Origin: UBA1672 sp050633325
Lineage (GTDB): Bacteria; Pseudomonadota; Alphaproteobacteria; Micavibrionales; Micavibrionaceae
Direction: 5' to 3'
NCBI GenBank assembly: GCA_050633325.1
Contig: JBOEGH010000005.1
Coordinates: forward strand, 124,001-188,000
Length of the DNA stretch: 64,000 nucleotides
Under the pieces are notes generated by a model that worked only from the letters and a program-made list of their open reading frames with translations, did no database searches and was not told the origin of the DNA. The position numbers and the translations under genes are program-made. This document shows, one piece after another, positions 44,220-54,720 of the stretch; position 1 is the stretch's first letter, and every line of letters starts with the position of its first letter.

Positions 44220-47200
44220 TCAACGACCACCAACAGCAACTTTAACTGTACCTGACTGAAGATCAGCGCCTTGATCAGGCTCATTGTTATCAAGAACAGA
44301 TGGATCATAAGGAATACCGTCACCGATATCGCGTTTGCTTTCTGATATATTGCGATCATTAGCTGATGCACCAGAACCTATCTCAACAACATTACCGGAT
44401 CTTGTCTCGCTACCACTCTTATCATTAAATGCGCCTGCATTAGACTGGCGAAGATTTATTCTGGCATTCTCATAGCGAGAGCTCTCATTATATCTTAACG
44501 TTAAGCCCGTAGCATAAGCAGCCTGATTAGCATGTGTAGTCATATTTGATCCGTAAACAGCCTTAAGACCATTCGTAAGACCCAATCTATCTTCACCATT
44601 TGGAACTATTGCAGACATATGGGTGTACCCACCTACAGGTCCTTGTAACATAATACCACCCGGTTTACGCTCAATAACACGTAGCAGGTCATCCATACGT
44701 CTTGGCCCTTGAGCGGGTGCTGTGCTCTCCGCCATATCGGCTGCACCACCTGCTTTTTGCTCTGATAATGGCTTTATAAAATCTGTATCATAATCGATGT
44801 AACGGAATTCAATGTCTGCACCGCTACGCATTGCAATAACAACATCAAAATCACTGCCCTGGAAACCATGTGCTTCAAGGTCTAAGAATACGAAAGGAGA
44901 GTGTCCCTCTTGCAAACCAAGAGCGTCACCAAAGAAAGTATTTAATGGGTGCTCATGATTATTCGCAGCACGCTCCATAATATCGGGTCTGTCATTAGCT
45001 AAATCAAGCTTTTCCAAAAGAAACGCAGCTTGATCAACATTCAATATACGCAAATCCCTATACGATTCAGGCGTTTTATGAACATATGCACTATCATTGA
45101 ATGTTCTTGTAATAACAGGCTCATCCTGCTTAACCGCCGGAGCATCTACTTTAGGGCGAGCCTCTAGGCAGAAGACATTATTAATAACGCTTTCTATACC
45201 TTCTGTTGTCGGATTTTTCCAATTGTAATTATCAAGCAATGCCGCCTTATCTTCTGGATCATCCAAAGCTCTCGTTTTCAAATAATCTTCAAGTTCCAAT
45301 ACCTTGAAAGTGTCGTTAGATGGATCAGCATCCATAGGGCCATCAGTTTTAACACGTATCAATGCAAATACAGAATCACTACCCTCTTCTTTATAGAATA
45401 GAGGAGCATCACACGGGAAACTGTCCTTATTGAACTCCATATAACGATCACGAAGAGGGTCTTCACCCTTGGCACTAGTATCAACGTCTGCTGAAACAAC
45501 ATTAGACGGATTCCATTGCGCTACATTGGCCGACAACTGATCCCAAAGCAACGATTGATCCAGAACGCTAACATCCTGTATAGAGCCATCAACAGTAGAT
45601 TTGAAATCCTTATCAAGCAAAAACATATTCTTTGAAAACGCATCAATATCTTCTTGCGGAACTTCCTTGTCATGCATGTAAGTTAATATTACACCCATAT
45701 TTTCAGATGAAAGCTGCTCTTTACTGATTGCATCAAGGCTTTCTTGAGTTACTTCAGTACCCGCCTCAATCATCGCATGAACATTTGCACGTATCCAAAC
45801 TTCCTCTAAAATACCGGAAGTTTCCTTAGTCATCGTATCAGTAAACGCGTTTTCATCGCCGTCTTTATGCATGAAGTCAGGATTAATAGCAGACAATCCC
45901 AATAAAGATGCATTATCGTGCAAAACTTCTTGAATAGCGCCAACACGACCATCTGACAATCTCAAAGGATCTTGGTCAAAATCTTTATCATTACGATTAA
46001 ATTCTAACTCAACTTGAACATCACCCGCTTTAATAGTTGAAGCATCAACCGCCGGCTGTTCTGATACATACGCAGCTTTAGGGGAAACAGCCAGATCAGG
46101 GCGCTCGCTAGATATTTCACCAATAGTAGTTACAATATCTTGACTACGCTCATCCAGATTAATATCTGTATCATTTTTGTATGCTTCGCCAATTTCCGCA
46201 AGCCTATTAACAAATATTTCCTTAGCATCAGCCATATTATCGGCCTTAGAGGCACGATCCATCGCGTCATTCAATGCTGCTTCAATTTGCTTAGAGTCAT
46301 CGTTACCGAGTATAAGCTTCATCGCATTACGAGGAATAAACTCACCCATTTTTTCTTGGAAATCAGTCTTAGCCTTATCCATAATTTTGTCGAAATCAAG
46401 TTCTGGATCAAGACCTTCATCTTTTGCAATCTTCTCAAAAGCAGTCTCAAAGCCATCGCCAACGACACTTGCTGCATTTTTCAATGCTGCGGCATCATCA
46501 GTATCCCCCCAAAGGCGGTTAACATTTATACCAAACATAGACATAATTCCGGCAATCATTTTACCGAAGTCGCTATTCATAAAGAAATCTTTAAGACCGT
46601 CTTTAAATCCTGGTGCAAAATTATCCAAAGCACCGGCAAGACCATCAACAATCATATTCATTTTAGTTGTTGATTTAGCCTTTTCATCATTAAGTAATTC
46701 GTGCTCTTTCAATATGTTCAAATTATTGAACAATTCATTAGCTTCTTTAATTTTTGCCTGCGAAGCAATATAAGCATCATTGGATGTCTTGAACTCTGCC
46801 AGAGCAGCAACAAAAGCCGTCTTTTGTTCCTCAGTTGCATTTTCCGGTAATTTTTCCGGTAATTTTGGCGGCTCAGCGTTAACAAGTGCTCTCGCTTCAT
46901 CTGCAGATAACTGCTGCACACCCAGAGCCTCCCTAACCATAGAGAAGTCGTCCTTTGTCAAAAGAGAGAACTTTAACTGCTTACCTATATCTTCCGTATA
47001 AAGACCATCTGGATTTTTCTGCCCGTCAATGGTTTTCATCAACATAAGTGACTTGGCCAACATATCTTGAGAGCTTTCACCGAAAACCTTAACGCCATTC
47101 GCGTCTACGTCTTTCAAATCTTCAGCAGTTAACGGAGTAACAACACTACCTGTCAAATTCTTTGCAATACCACCAAATTGGCCTGTAAGTCCATCAAGCT

Positions 47201-48347
47201 GCCCACCTATTCTGGACAAAACCTCTTCCACATACCCAACAGCGTTATCTACCTTAACTGCATCTTCAGCACTCAACGCACCACCCTTAGGCGCATCAAC
47301 CGGAGGAGCATCAGCTGGCGCATCGACCACAGCATCTTTTGGAACATCAGCTGGCGCATCGACCACAACATCTTTAGGAGCGTCAACAGCAGCCCCCTGA
47401 GAAGAAGGAGCAGAAACAGTTACCTCTTTCATTTCAACGGCTTTTAAAGCCCCCTTAGAATGAAGCATATCTAAATCATTAAATAGTGCAGGAACTGCCG
47501 CAAGACTAGCTTGCAAGTCCTTAACTTTTTGTACAGCAGCCTCAGTATCAGGAGTCGTATTGAATGAACTCATAATATAATCACTAGTAGCCATAGCAGC
47601 AGTTAGATCCCTACCAAGACCGAGTTTCACCAAACTTTCTAGCTTGTCACCCATCTCCACTGAATATTCAGAACCTGGAAATTCTTCTGTGATACCAGCC
47701 GCCTGTTTCATATAATCGAGAGTTTGTTCGTATGATTTAAACGATTGATCGTCAAGAACACCATCAACCTTACCCGGTGCAGGAAGATTAGGGCTAGGAT
47801 CATTAGCATTAAGAGTTTCAACAATCGCTGCCAAAGCCGTTTCAGTGCGCATAACCGCTGCACGAACATCCTCTGGTATATCAACGGCAGGAACAGTTTT
47901 ATTTTCTACCACATCTGTATTCTCTGATTGTACACTGGAACTTGAAACTTCAGGCTGGTCCACAACAGGTGAATTACCACTAGCCATCTGCTCAACAACC
48001 TTATCAAGAATGGCAACATTTTTATCCGCATCATTTATAACACCTAGAGCTGTTGCAGAATCAATAACACCACCGGAATTATCAGAAATCATTTCGGCCA
48101 ATATCATCCTGTCCGTAGTATACATAGGCCCTAATTGAACAATAGAGCCATCAGCAACCTTTGCATCAAGAACAGTCTGCGCCTGAACCAACGCATCAGA
48201 TAGTAAATTCTTTAACTGAACACCAGCTTCTGGAGTATAAACAAAATTTTCAGGAAGAGGGGAACCTAGCGCAGAAGCAAGAACAGCAAATTCAACCTGA
48301 ACCTCAGCGTAATCTTCTTGCGTTAAATTTACATTATTATCTGCCAT
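44220..48347 (-). CDS. Very large acidic repeat-containing protein, unknown
   Basis: 1375 residues, acidic, Ala/Asp-rich and nearly free of cysteine, with no signal peptide and no convincing membrane helix. Residues 1-310 look helical. A Pro/Ala/Asp/Val-rich linker at about 319-352 consists of 12-residue repeats (DAPADVPKDAVV type). The parts before and after the linker are related: LFNDLDMLHSKG near 286 and LFNNLNILKEHE near 538. The C-terminal third is mixed alpha/beta, ending in a polar disordered-looking tail. AAGGGTG precedes the ATG. No family is recognised. A secreted effector or intracellular scaffold are both possible; neither is shown. Confidence 0.85.
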   Translation of the reverse strand: MADNNVNLTQEDYAEVQVEFAVLASALGSPLPENFVYTPEAGVQLKNLLSDALVQAQTVLDAKVADGSIVQLGPMYTTDRMILAEMISDNSGGVIDSATALGVINDADKNVAILDKVVEQMASGNSPVVDQPEVSSSSVQSENTDVVENKTVPAVDIPEDVRAAVMRTETALAAIVETLNANDPSPNLPAPGKVDGVLDDQSFKSYEQTLDYMKQAAGITEEFPGSEYSVEMGDKLESLVKLGLGRDLTAAMATSDYIMSSFNTTPDTEAAVQKVKDLQASLAAVPALFNDLDMLHSKGALKAVEMKEVTVSAPSSQGAAVDAPKDVVVDAPADVPKDAVVDAPADAPPVDAPKGGALSAEDAVKVDNAVGYVEEVLSRIGGQLDGLTGQFGGIAKNLTGSVVTPLTAEDLKDVDANGVKVFGESSQDMLAKSLMLMKTIDGQKNPDGLYTEDIGKQLKFSLLTKDDFSMVREALGVQQLSADEARALVNAEPPKLPEKLPENATEEQKTAFVAALAEFKTSNDAYIASQAKIKEANELFNNLNILKEHELLNDEKAKSTTKMNMIVDGLAGALDNFAPGFKDGLKDFFMNSDFGKMIAGIMSMFGINVNRLWGDTDDAAALKNAASVVGDGFETAFEKIAKDEGLDPELDFDKIMDKAKTDFQEKMGEFIPRNAMKLILGNDDSKQIEAALNDAMDRASKADNMADAKEIFVNRLAEIGEAYKNDTDINLDERSQDIVTTIGEISSERPDLAVSPKAAYVSEQPAVDASTIKAGDVQVELEFNRNDKDFDQDPLRLSDGRVGAIQEVLHDNASLLGLSAINPDFMHKDGDENAFTDTMTKETSGILEEVWIRANVHAMIEAGTEVTQESLDAISKEQLSSENMGVILTYMHDKEVPQEDIDAFSKNMFLLDKDFKSTVDGSIQDVSVLDQSLLWDQLSANVAQWNPSNVVSADVDTSAKGEDPLRDRYMEFNKDSFPCDAPLFYKEEGSDSVFALIRVKTDGPMDADPSNDTFKVLELEDYLKTRALDDPEDKAALLDNYNWKNPTTEGIESVINNVFCLEARPKVDAPAVKQDEPVITRTFNDSAYVHKTPESYRDLRILNVDQAAFLLEKLDLANDRPDIMERAANNHEHPLNTFFGDALGLQEGHSPFVFLDLEAHGFQGSDFDVVIAMRSGADIEFRYIDYDTDFIKPLSEQKAGGAADMAESTAPAQGPRRMDDLLRVIERKPGGIMLQGPVGGYTHMSAIVPNGEDRLGLTNGLKAVYGSNMTTHANQAAYATGLTLRYNESSRYENARINLRQSNAGAFNDKSGSETRSGNVVEIGSGASANDRNISESKRDIGDGIPYDPSVLDNNEPDQGADLQSGTVKVAVGGR
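47309..47376 (-). repeat. 36-base direct repeats encoding the Ala/Pro/Asp linker
   Basis: A 23-base identical core, CATCAGCTGGCGCATCGACC plus three bases, occurs at 47309 and again at 47345, a period of 36 bases (12 codons). Partly degenerate copies extend on both sides. The array encodes the low-complexity linker of the 1375-residue protein, and is a likely site for length variation between strains. Confidence 0.75.
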
Positions 48348-48531
48348 TATTCACCCTTTGTCAGACGTCAGCCCTTTTCAAATCACCATCTTCGACCTAC
48401 AGAAACATTTACTTAATTATTTTTTGTTTTTCTGCGGTTTTATACGAAGTTACGCTTATTCTTGCATATTCCGGAAAGTTTTACAAATTTAATTTGCATA
48501 TAGTATGACCAAATTATAACACCAGAAAAAC

Positions 48532-49593
48532 TTATATATTTTCTGCACTTCTTATATTTTGGAAATGATCAATATAATTTTGCACTGCCTTTTCCTTTGT
48601 AAACTCTCGTAAATACCTATCATATCCGTTTTCAACCATTTTATCACGCAGATTATCATCAGAAATAACACGAGAAATTGACGCGCTCATAGACGAAATA
48701 TCATCAATAGGAGTTACAATACCATCATCCTCATGACGAACAAATTGACGAGGCCCATCGGCATCAGTTGTAACCAAAACTGTTTTTTGCGCCCATGCCT
48801 GCACAAAGACAGTGCCGAACGGCTCATAACGCGAAGAAAACACGCAAACATCTACAGCATCAAACAATGCGGCACGATCATTACGCCAACCCAGTAATTT
48901 CACACGGTCTTTCACGCCAAGGTCATCTATTAATTTTTCAAGATCATCCCTATCCGGCCCCTCACCAGCAATCCAAAGGCAGACCTCCGGCAACGCTGCA
49001 ACAGATCTAATAAGGACGTCAAAAGCCTTGCTACTATGTAGCCTTCCGAGACCAAGGCACAATTTAGCATCCGCAGGAACGCCATAATCACTACGATCTA
49101 ATCTTTCTGAAAAAGTTTCGGTTTCCGCAAAATTATTAATCTGCGTAACCTTATCCGCACTAACACCACAGTCATCAATTAAGTATTTTTTGATATCAGG
49201 TGTAATCGCAACAAAATAATCAGTATTCTTAAAGTTCTTAATCTTATAATACCCCCCCAACCTGGAAACCACCAAATAGCGCGGTATATTCATAGATTTG
49301 TGCCAACGAGTAACCTTCTGCGACGCACGCGACATCCAACTTTGCACAATATCAGGACGGAATTCACAAATAATTCTACGCAATGCAAACGGAGTATAAA
49401 TGTCTATAGAGCCACCAAACGGCAATGTATGAACTTTAATACCTGCCTCTTCTAAACGTGGAACACGCCCACTATTTGCACGCGTAGCGACCTCAACAAC
49501 GTGCCCAGCCTCATGCATAGCAATACACATGTCAACAAACGCAGTCTCTGCACCACCATGTGGAGCACCTGCTAAAACCTGTAGAATCCTCAT
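48532..49593 (-). CDS. Glycosyltransferase family 4
   Basis: 353-residue GT-B enzyme that adds a sugar from a nucleotide donor. The N-terminal Rossmann domain starts MRILQVLAGAPHGGAETAFV, with the acceptor-side glycine loop. The C-terminal domain has GLGRLHSSKAFDVLI (the conserved donor-phosphate Lys/Arg region), LWIAGEGPDRDDLE and the SSRYEPFGTVFVQAWA stretch with the EPFG catalytic glutamate. The likely product is lipopolysaccharide core or another glycan; the sugar cannot be read. It has no signal peptide and lies 30 bases downstream of the secreted orphan. Confidence 0.92.
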   Translation of the reverse strand: MRILQVLAGAPHGGAETAFVDMCIAMHEAGHVVEVATRANSGRVPRLEEAGIKVHTLPFGGSIDIYTPFALRRIICEFRPDIVQSWMSRASQKVTRWHKSMNIPRYLVVSRLGGYYKIKNFKNTDYFVAITPDIKKYLIDDCGVSADKVTQINNFAETETFSERLDRSDYGVPADAKLCLGLGRLHSSKAFDVLIRSVAALPEVCLWIAGEGPDRDDLEKLIDDLGVKDRVKLLGWRNDRAALFDAVDVCVFSSRYEPFGTVFVQAWAQKTVLVTTDADGPRQFVRHEDDGIVTPIDDISSMSASISRVISDDNLRDKMVENGYDRYLREFTKEKAVQNYIDHFQNIRSAENI

Positions 49594-49623
49594 AGTTACA
49601 CCATGAATTATATATAAACGACT

Positions 49624-50211
49624 TTACTGCTGAGTAGCCTTTAAAAGATTAGGATAACTGGACAAAGTCTCCTTCAACATACGTCCCATGCTTTCTTCTG
49701 TTTCATCCATCTTACTTATCATGAACTCACACGCTTCAGGTGTTGTGACGGGAGTCGTTTCAAAACGCGAAGAGTTAACAGCACGTATTTCTTCAATTAA
49801 ACCAAACATAGTATTAAGATTAGATTGAGGTATATAGCTCTGCGAAATGGCCATGTTATTAATGTTAGCATGCGCCTCTTTCAAAGTTGTTCCAACTTTC
49901 TTTTCCCATTCCTCAAAACGGTTTTCCAACTCATCCTTCATAGATTTATTATTATCCGCACATTTAGAAACGGCATTATTAACATCCGCATCGACCGCTT
50001 TTACCATGCTGTATAATGTATAATTCTTATACAAAGCTATAAAATGCGCAGCTTCCTCACGTGTTAACGTAGGCACCAAATCAGAAACTATACCCTTCAA
50101 AGTTTCACTTTGCGCTTTTACCAAATCATCCGCAGACTCAGCATGTGCCATATATGGCATACCAATAGTAATTGCAAAAAGAGATAAGCATGCAGTTAAA
50201 CGTAGTAACAT
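49624..50211 (-). CDS. Secreted alpha-helical protein, unknown
   Basis: 195 residues with a signal peptide (residues 1 to about 24, ending AHA) and a helical mature part. Two cysteines (C83 region ADNN and C161 region EACEF) could form a disulfide in the periplasm. A heptad-like stretch SMKDELENRFEEWEKKVGTTLKEA is present. No family is recognised. The gene is 30 bases upstream of the glycosyltransferase, so the two are probably co-transcribed. Confidence 0.7.
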   Translation of the reverse strand: MLLRLTACLSLFAITIGMPYMAHAESADDLVKAQSETLKGIVSDLVPTLTREEAAHFIALYKNYTLYSMVKAVDADVNNAVSKCADNNKSMKDELENRFEEWEKKVGTTLKEAHANINNMAISQSYIPQSNLNTMFGLIEEIRAVNSSRFETTPVTTPEACEFMISKMDETEESMGRMLKETLSSYPNLLKATQQ

Positions 50212-50465
50212 TATAGAACCTTTTGTTTCTGATATTTGTATATATAAAATTCATAGTATCGTGATAAACACAATATAGCAAAAAAAAACCACTGCAATTT
50301 TACGACAATCAAGAAGATAGAACACATAGAAGTAATCAAAGGTAATTACAATATATTAACAACACAAATACTATTACCGACAACCATCTTCACTCTTGAT
50401 TTACTTAGAAAATTCAGGCTTTGTATTAGGATATTACACTAATCTCTTTTGGATAAAACTATATT

Positions 50466-51623
50466 ATGAACCACACAATGAAAACCTCAGACAGGTCCGA
50501 TGTCGCCATGTTCCGCGCATTAGATATATTAAGCCAAGTTAACGAACGCGAAGAACAAGGCATAGACATTGTACGCATGGGCGCAGGCCAGCCAAATGTC
50601 GGCGCACCACAGGCCGCACTTGAATACGCCATTTCAAAAATACAATCAGACCCAAGACAAGGATATACAGAGGCAATAGGCATGCCATCCCTAAGAGAGC
50701 GCATAGCCGATTATTACAAATCATATTACAATGTCAGCATAAGCGCAGATAACGTATTAATTGGTGCCGGATCATCAGGCGCATTCATAATAAGCCTGCT
50801 ATCAGCATTCGATGCAGGTGATAAAATCGCCTTATTTACGCCCACCTACCCTGCTTATAGAAATATGTTAAAGGCGCTCAATATAGAAATTGTTGAGATA
50901 GAAACAAATGCAAAAGACAATTATCAACCAACCCTCGAGCTTTTAAATAATTGCAATCAAGAATTTGACGGAATGATAATAAACTCGCCGTCCAACCCTT
51001 CTGGCACGATGATAAGCGAAGAAGAGCTTAAAAACATATGCAACTGGTGTGACACAAAGAACATAAGGCTTATATCTGATGAAGCATATCACGGCATAAC
51101 ATATGAAGAAAAAGCACAAACAGCACGCAAATTTTCTAAAAATGCAATAGTGTTAAATACATTCTCAAAATATTTTGCCATGACGGGCTGGAGATTAGGA
51201 TGGAGCATACTGCCTGATGAATTGAGAAATAACGCCAAAAAACTATCAGAAAGCTTATTTGTATCCGCCCCTACAATATCACAACACTTGGCATATAAAA
51301 TCTTCGATCACACCGATGTCTTGGATAAGTACGTTGAATCATACAAAAAAAATAGAGAGATTCTAATTAACGAACTTCCTAAGGCCGGTATTACTGATAT
51401 TACAAACGCCGCTGGTGCATTCTACGTATATGCAAATGTCCATAACTTCAGTAACGACAGCGAAGCACTATGCACAAAAATACTGAACGAGGCTAAGGTA
51501 TCAACCACACCAGGCGTAGATTTCGATTTAACACGCGGACATAACAACATACGTATTTGTTACGCGGATAGTCAGGAAAACATTATTGAGGCCTGTAAAC
51601 GTCTAAAAAACTGGAGAAAGTAA
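50466..51623 (+). CDS. Class I/II PLP-dependent aminotransferase
   Basis: 385 residues of fold-type I. The pyridoxal-phosphate lysine is K235 in NTFSKYFAMTGWRLGW. N177 in INSPSNPSG, D205 and Y208 in ISDEAYHG, and R243 complete the usual cofactor contacts. The C-terminal R532-type substrate arginine of the family corresponds to the RGHNNIRICYA stretch. It resembles aspartate/aromatic aminotransferases of the AAT-Igamma group, but the substrate is not clear. Its own promoter region is the 254-base AT-rich gap shared with the divergent secreted protein. A bidirectional terminator follows. Confidence 0.9.
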   Translation: MNHTMKTSDRSDVAMFRALDILSQVNEREEQGIDIVRMGAGQPNVGAPQAALEYAISKIQSDPRQGYTEAIGMPSLRERIADYYKSYYNVSISADNVLIGAGSSGAFIISLLSAFDAGDKIALFTPTYPAYRNMLKALNIEIVEIETNAKDNYQPTLELLNNCNQEFDGMIINSPSNPSGTMISEEELKNICNWCDTKNIRLISDEAYHGITYEEKAQTARKFSKNAIVLNTFSKYFAMTGWRLGWSILPDELRNNAKKLSESLFVSAPTISQHLAYKIFDHTDVLDKYVESYKKNREILINELPKAGITDITNAAGAFYVYANVHNFSNDSEALCTKILNEAKVSTTPGVDFDLTRGHNNIRICYADSQENIIEACKRLKNWRK

Positions 51624-51676
51624 GTATTATTTCATCTGAAATATATTCAAACTTAAAACAAACATCACACAACACA

Positions 51677-51706
51677 AAAGGACGGGAAAACCCGTCCTTT
51701 ATTTTT
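51677..51706. terminator. Bidirectional intrinsic terminator between the aminotransferase gene and rne
   Basis: AAAGGACGGG (51677-51686) and CCCGTCCTTT (51691-51700) form a perfect ten-pair stem with a four-base AAAA loop. The plus strand continues ATTTTT. On the minus strand the stem ends in a T-rich tract. It lies between convergent genes. Confidence 0.9.
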
Positions 51707-51729
51707 AACTTAGCTTGGAATTATAGATA

Positions 51730-54444
51730 TTACCTATTCCACCATCCCTTTTTCTTCTTCTTAGGTGCCTGATTAACTGTCTCGTGCAAACTTGCTTCTG
51801 ACGGTTCATCATCCTTCTTTGACAAAGGCGCTTTCTTTTCTGCTTCTTTATCCTTTGAAACATCATCAGAATTAACGCTTTCTTTGGCAGGAGAAGGAGC
51901 AGAAACAGTAGGCGCATCATCCGCAGAAGGATCTTCAACCTTCTTTTTCTTAACAGGTGAACGACGCTTTCTTACAGGCTTCTTAGGCTTTTCTTCTGCA
52001 TCCTTATCGTCATTAGCAGGAATGTCAGCCTTTACATCAGCATTAGAATCCTCTGCCTCAGAAACAGATTCCTTAACAACCGGATCTGCCTTTTTACGAC
52101 GACCACGACGCTTAGGTTTGCTTTCCTTTTCGTCCTTAACTTCTTCAGGTGTGTTTTCTTCACCGTTTGGTTTTTCTTGTGCTTTTTCTACATTTTCATT
52201 TTGCACATCGCTCTCTTCTTGAGCATTATCAGGACGGTTACTACGGTTACGTCCACCACGGCGACCACGACGACGACGAGGTGAATCCTCCTCTTTATCG
52301 TCGGAGCCCTCATTATCAGTTTCTTTATCTTGTGCTTTTTCCTGATTCTTATCCGCAGCAACAGCAGGCTTAGAAACCTCAACACGGTAATCAGATGCCG
52401 CAATATCGTCATCAACACGCAATAAGACCTGAATGTTATAACGCTCTTCTACTTGCGCCAGCTTTCTGCGCTTAAAGTTAAGAATATACAACGCAACACT
52501 GCTGGATACCTGAACAATAATTTGCGCTGCTCTCTTGCGAATTCCTTCTTCTTCAATTGCACGAAGAACAATAACAGACATTGCCTCATCGGTACGGATA
52601 AGACCTATTCCTGAACAATTACTACATTGCTCAAACTGCGCCTCAGTTAAGCTAGGGCTCAACCTTTGCCTTGATAACTCCATCAATCCGAACGAAGATA
52701 TTCGACCAACTTGAACACGCGCACGATCAGAAGATAAAGCCTCCTTCATACGACGCTCTACCTTTGCGTTATTACCACGGTGCTCCATATCAATAAAGTC
52801 AATAACAACCAGACCACCTAAATCACGTAATCTTAACTGGCGCGCCACTTCTTCGGCTGCTTCAAGGTTGGTTTTCAACGCAGTCTCTTCAATATGGCGA
52901 CCCTTCGTAGCCTTACCAGAGTTAACATCGACAGAAATCAGAGCCTCTGTCGGGTTAATAACAAGGTAACCACCAGACTTTAGACGAACCTCAGGTTGAC
53001 CAATTTCGTTAATTTGGCTTTCAATTTGAAAACGGTTGAACAAAGGAAGCTGCCCATTTTTGTAATGCTTAACCTTCTTAACATGAGAAGGTATCAACAT
53101 TTTCATAAACTCTTTGGCAGTCTCATGACCGGCATCACCGGCAACTTGAACTTCATCAACGTCATTTGTATACAGATCACGTACTGAACGCTTAATCAGG
53201 TCGGCTTCCTCATACACAATTGCCGGAGCTGTCGACTCAAGTGTAAGCTCACGAATATTATTCCATAAACGCATCAGATAATCTAAGTCACGCTTGATCT
53301 CCGCCTTTGTACGTGTAACGCCAGCAGTACGAACAATCACCGACATCCCCTTTGGAACATCAAGGCTTTTCACAATTTCCTTCATACGCGCACGGTCTTT
53401 TTGATTTGCAATCTTACGACTTACACCACCTGCACGCGGGCTATTTGGCATCAAAACACAGTAACGTCCCGGAAGTGAAAGATAAGAACCAACCGCAGCA
53501 CCTTTGTTACCGCGCTCTTCTTTATTCACCTGAACCAGCATAATTTGGCCGCGCTTCACAACCTCTTGTATTTTATATTTACGACGAAGATTAAAACGAA
53601 AACGTTGAGAATCGTCACTTTCCTCACCACCTACTACTTCAACATTTCGATTACGGTATTGTGATCTTTTGTTACGACCACGACCACGTCCTCTACCACG
53701 ACCACCACGGCTATTGTTTTTCTTATTACCGTCTTGATCTTGATTTTCTGCCGAATTTTCTGCTTCTTCTACTACTTCACCTTCTACCGGCAGAGCAACA
53801 TTACCATCTACATCGCCCGCAGCTTCAGGGTCCAAGGATTCATCATCCGCTTTCACATCAACAGAATCTTTAACTTCTTCAGTTTGCTTTGCCTCAGCAT
53901 CTTCGTCTTTAGATACTAATTCTTTACCTTCATCACTATCTTCTTTTTTTGCTTTAGAAGGTTTTCTCCCCCTCTTCTTAACCGCAGGATTATCAACATC
54001 AACCGCAATTTCATCAGCGCTATCAGAAACATTATCTAATGCTTCACCTTCTTCGCCAATATCATCACCATCACCATCATCATCTTCGCTATTACCGCCA
54101 TCATCTTCATCCACGACCTCATCTTCAAGAGCCTCCTCCTCATCATGCTCTTGGATAAGGGCTTCTTGTTCAGCTATCAAAGCATCACGATCAGCAACTG
54201 GAATTTTAAAATAATCAGGATGTATTTCTGAAAATGGTAAAAACCCGTGACGATTACCACCGAAATTAACGAATGCCGCCTGCAAGGAGGGCTCAACCCG
54301 TGTAACTTTCGCCAAAAATATACTACCTTTCAAAGGCTTACGACTTTGGCTTTCGTAATCATATTCTATAAGTTTATTTCCATCAGTGATGGCAACACGC
54401 GTTTCTTCCTTGTGTGTTGCATCAATAAGCATTTTTTTAGACAT
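51730..54444 (-). CDS. rne: Ribonuclease E
   Basis: 904 residues from the ATG at 54444, which has GGAG seven bases upstream. The endonuclease core contains a split S1 domain (GSIFLAKVTRVEPSLQAAFV at 40-59, resuming after an insertion with RGQIMLVQVNKEERGNKG). The DNase-like part follows, with LISVDVNSGKATKG and the metal site in VVIDFIDM. The zinc link is CSNCSG. The insertion (about 90-275) is acidic, then Lys-rich and Arg/Gly-rich (GGRGRGRGRGRNKRS). The C-terminal third is disordered and Lys/Glu-rich with RRRRGRRGG-type RNA-binding patches. It degrades mRNA and processes rRNA. Confidence 0.96.
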   Translation of the reverse strand: MSKKMLIDATHKEETRVAITDGNKLIEYDYESQSRKPLKGSIFLAKVTRVEPSLQAAFVNFGGNRHGFLPFSEIHPDYFKIPVADRDALIAEQEALIQEHDEEEALEDEVVDEDDGGNSEDDDGDGDDIGEEGEALDNVSDSADEIAVDVDNPAVKKRGRKPSKAKKEDSDEGKELVSKDEDAEAKQTEEVKDSVDVKADDESLDPEAAGDVDGNVALPVEGEVVEEAENSAENQDQDGNKKNNSRGGRGRGRGRGRNKRSQYRNRNVEVVGGEESDDSQRFRFNLRRKYKIQEVVKRGQIMLVQVNKEERGNKGAAVGSYLSLPGRYCVLMPNSPRAGGVSRKIANQKDRARMKEIVKSLDVPKGMSVIVRTAGVTRTKAEIKRDLDYLMRLWNNIRELTLESTAPAIVYEEADLIKRSVRDLYTNDVDEVQVAGDAGHETAKEFMKMLIPSHVKKVKHYKNGQLPLFNRFQIESQINEIGQPEVRLKSGGYLVINPTEALISVDVNSGKATKGRHIEETALKTNLEAAEEVARQLRLRDLGGLVVIDFIDMEHRGNNAKVERRMKEALSSDRARVQVGRISSFGLMELSRQRLSPSLTEAQFEQCSNCSGIGLIRTDEAMSVIVLRAIEEEGIRKRAAQIIVQVSSSVALYILNFKRRKLAQVEERYNIQVLLRVDDDIAASDYRVEVSKPAVAADKNQEKAQDKETDNEGSDDKEEDSPRRRRGRRGGRNRSNRPDNAQEESDVQNENVEKAQEKPNGEENTPEEVKDEKESKPKRRGRRKKADPVVKESVSEAEDSNADVKADIPANDDKDAEEKPKKPVRKRRSPVKKKKVEDPSADDAPTVSAPSPAKESVNSDDVSKDKEAEKKAPLSKKDDEPSEASLHETVNQAPKKKKKGWWNR

Positions 54445-54720
54445 TATATTCTCCGTTCTCGCATACGGCAGCCTGCTCAATTATGACGTAAGCATAAAAG
54501 AGTGGCGCAATTGCGCATAAATTAACTATTTAATGCTTGCAGCTCGACGGAACTTTTTAAACTTTACTAACTAAACGCAAAGCCGCATGCATATAAAACC
54601 TATGACACCTTACACAGTTGTCATTAAATTCTCAATGCTAAAACGCAAATCTATAAATAAATTTTAAGGCGGCAATACAAAGCCTGACTATGCAGGGAAA
54701 ATCAACGGACACATAACCAA

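Noticed and set aside
46140..46773. Plus-strand open frames of 177 and 198 residues inside the 1375-residue gene
   Set aside because: They lie opposite a long frame with a good ribosome-binding site and regular amino acid composition, and have no start signals or recognisable domains.
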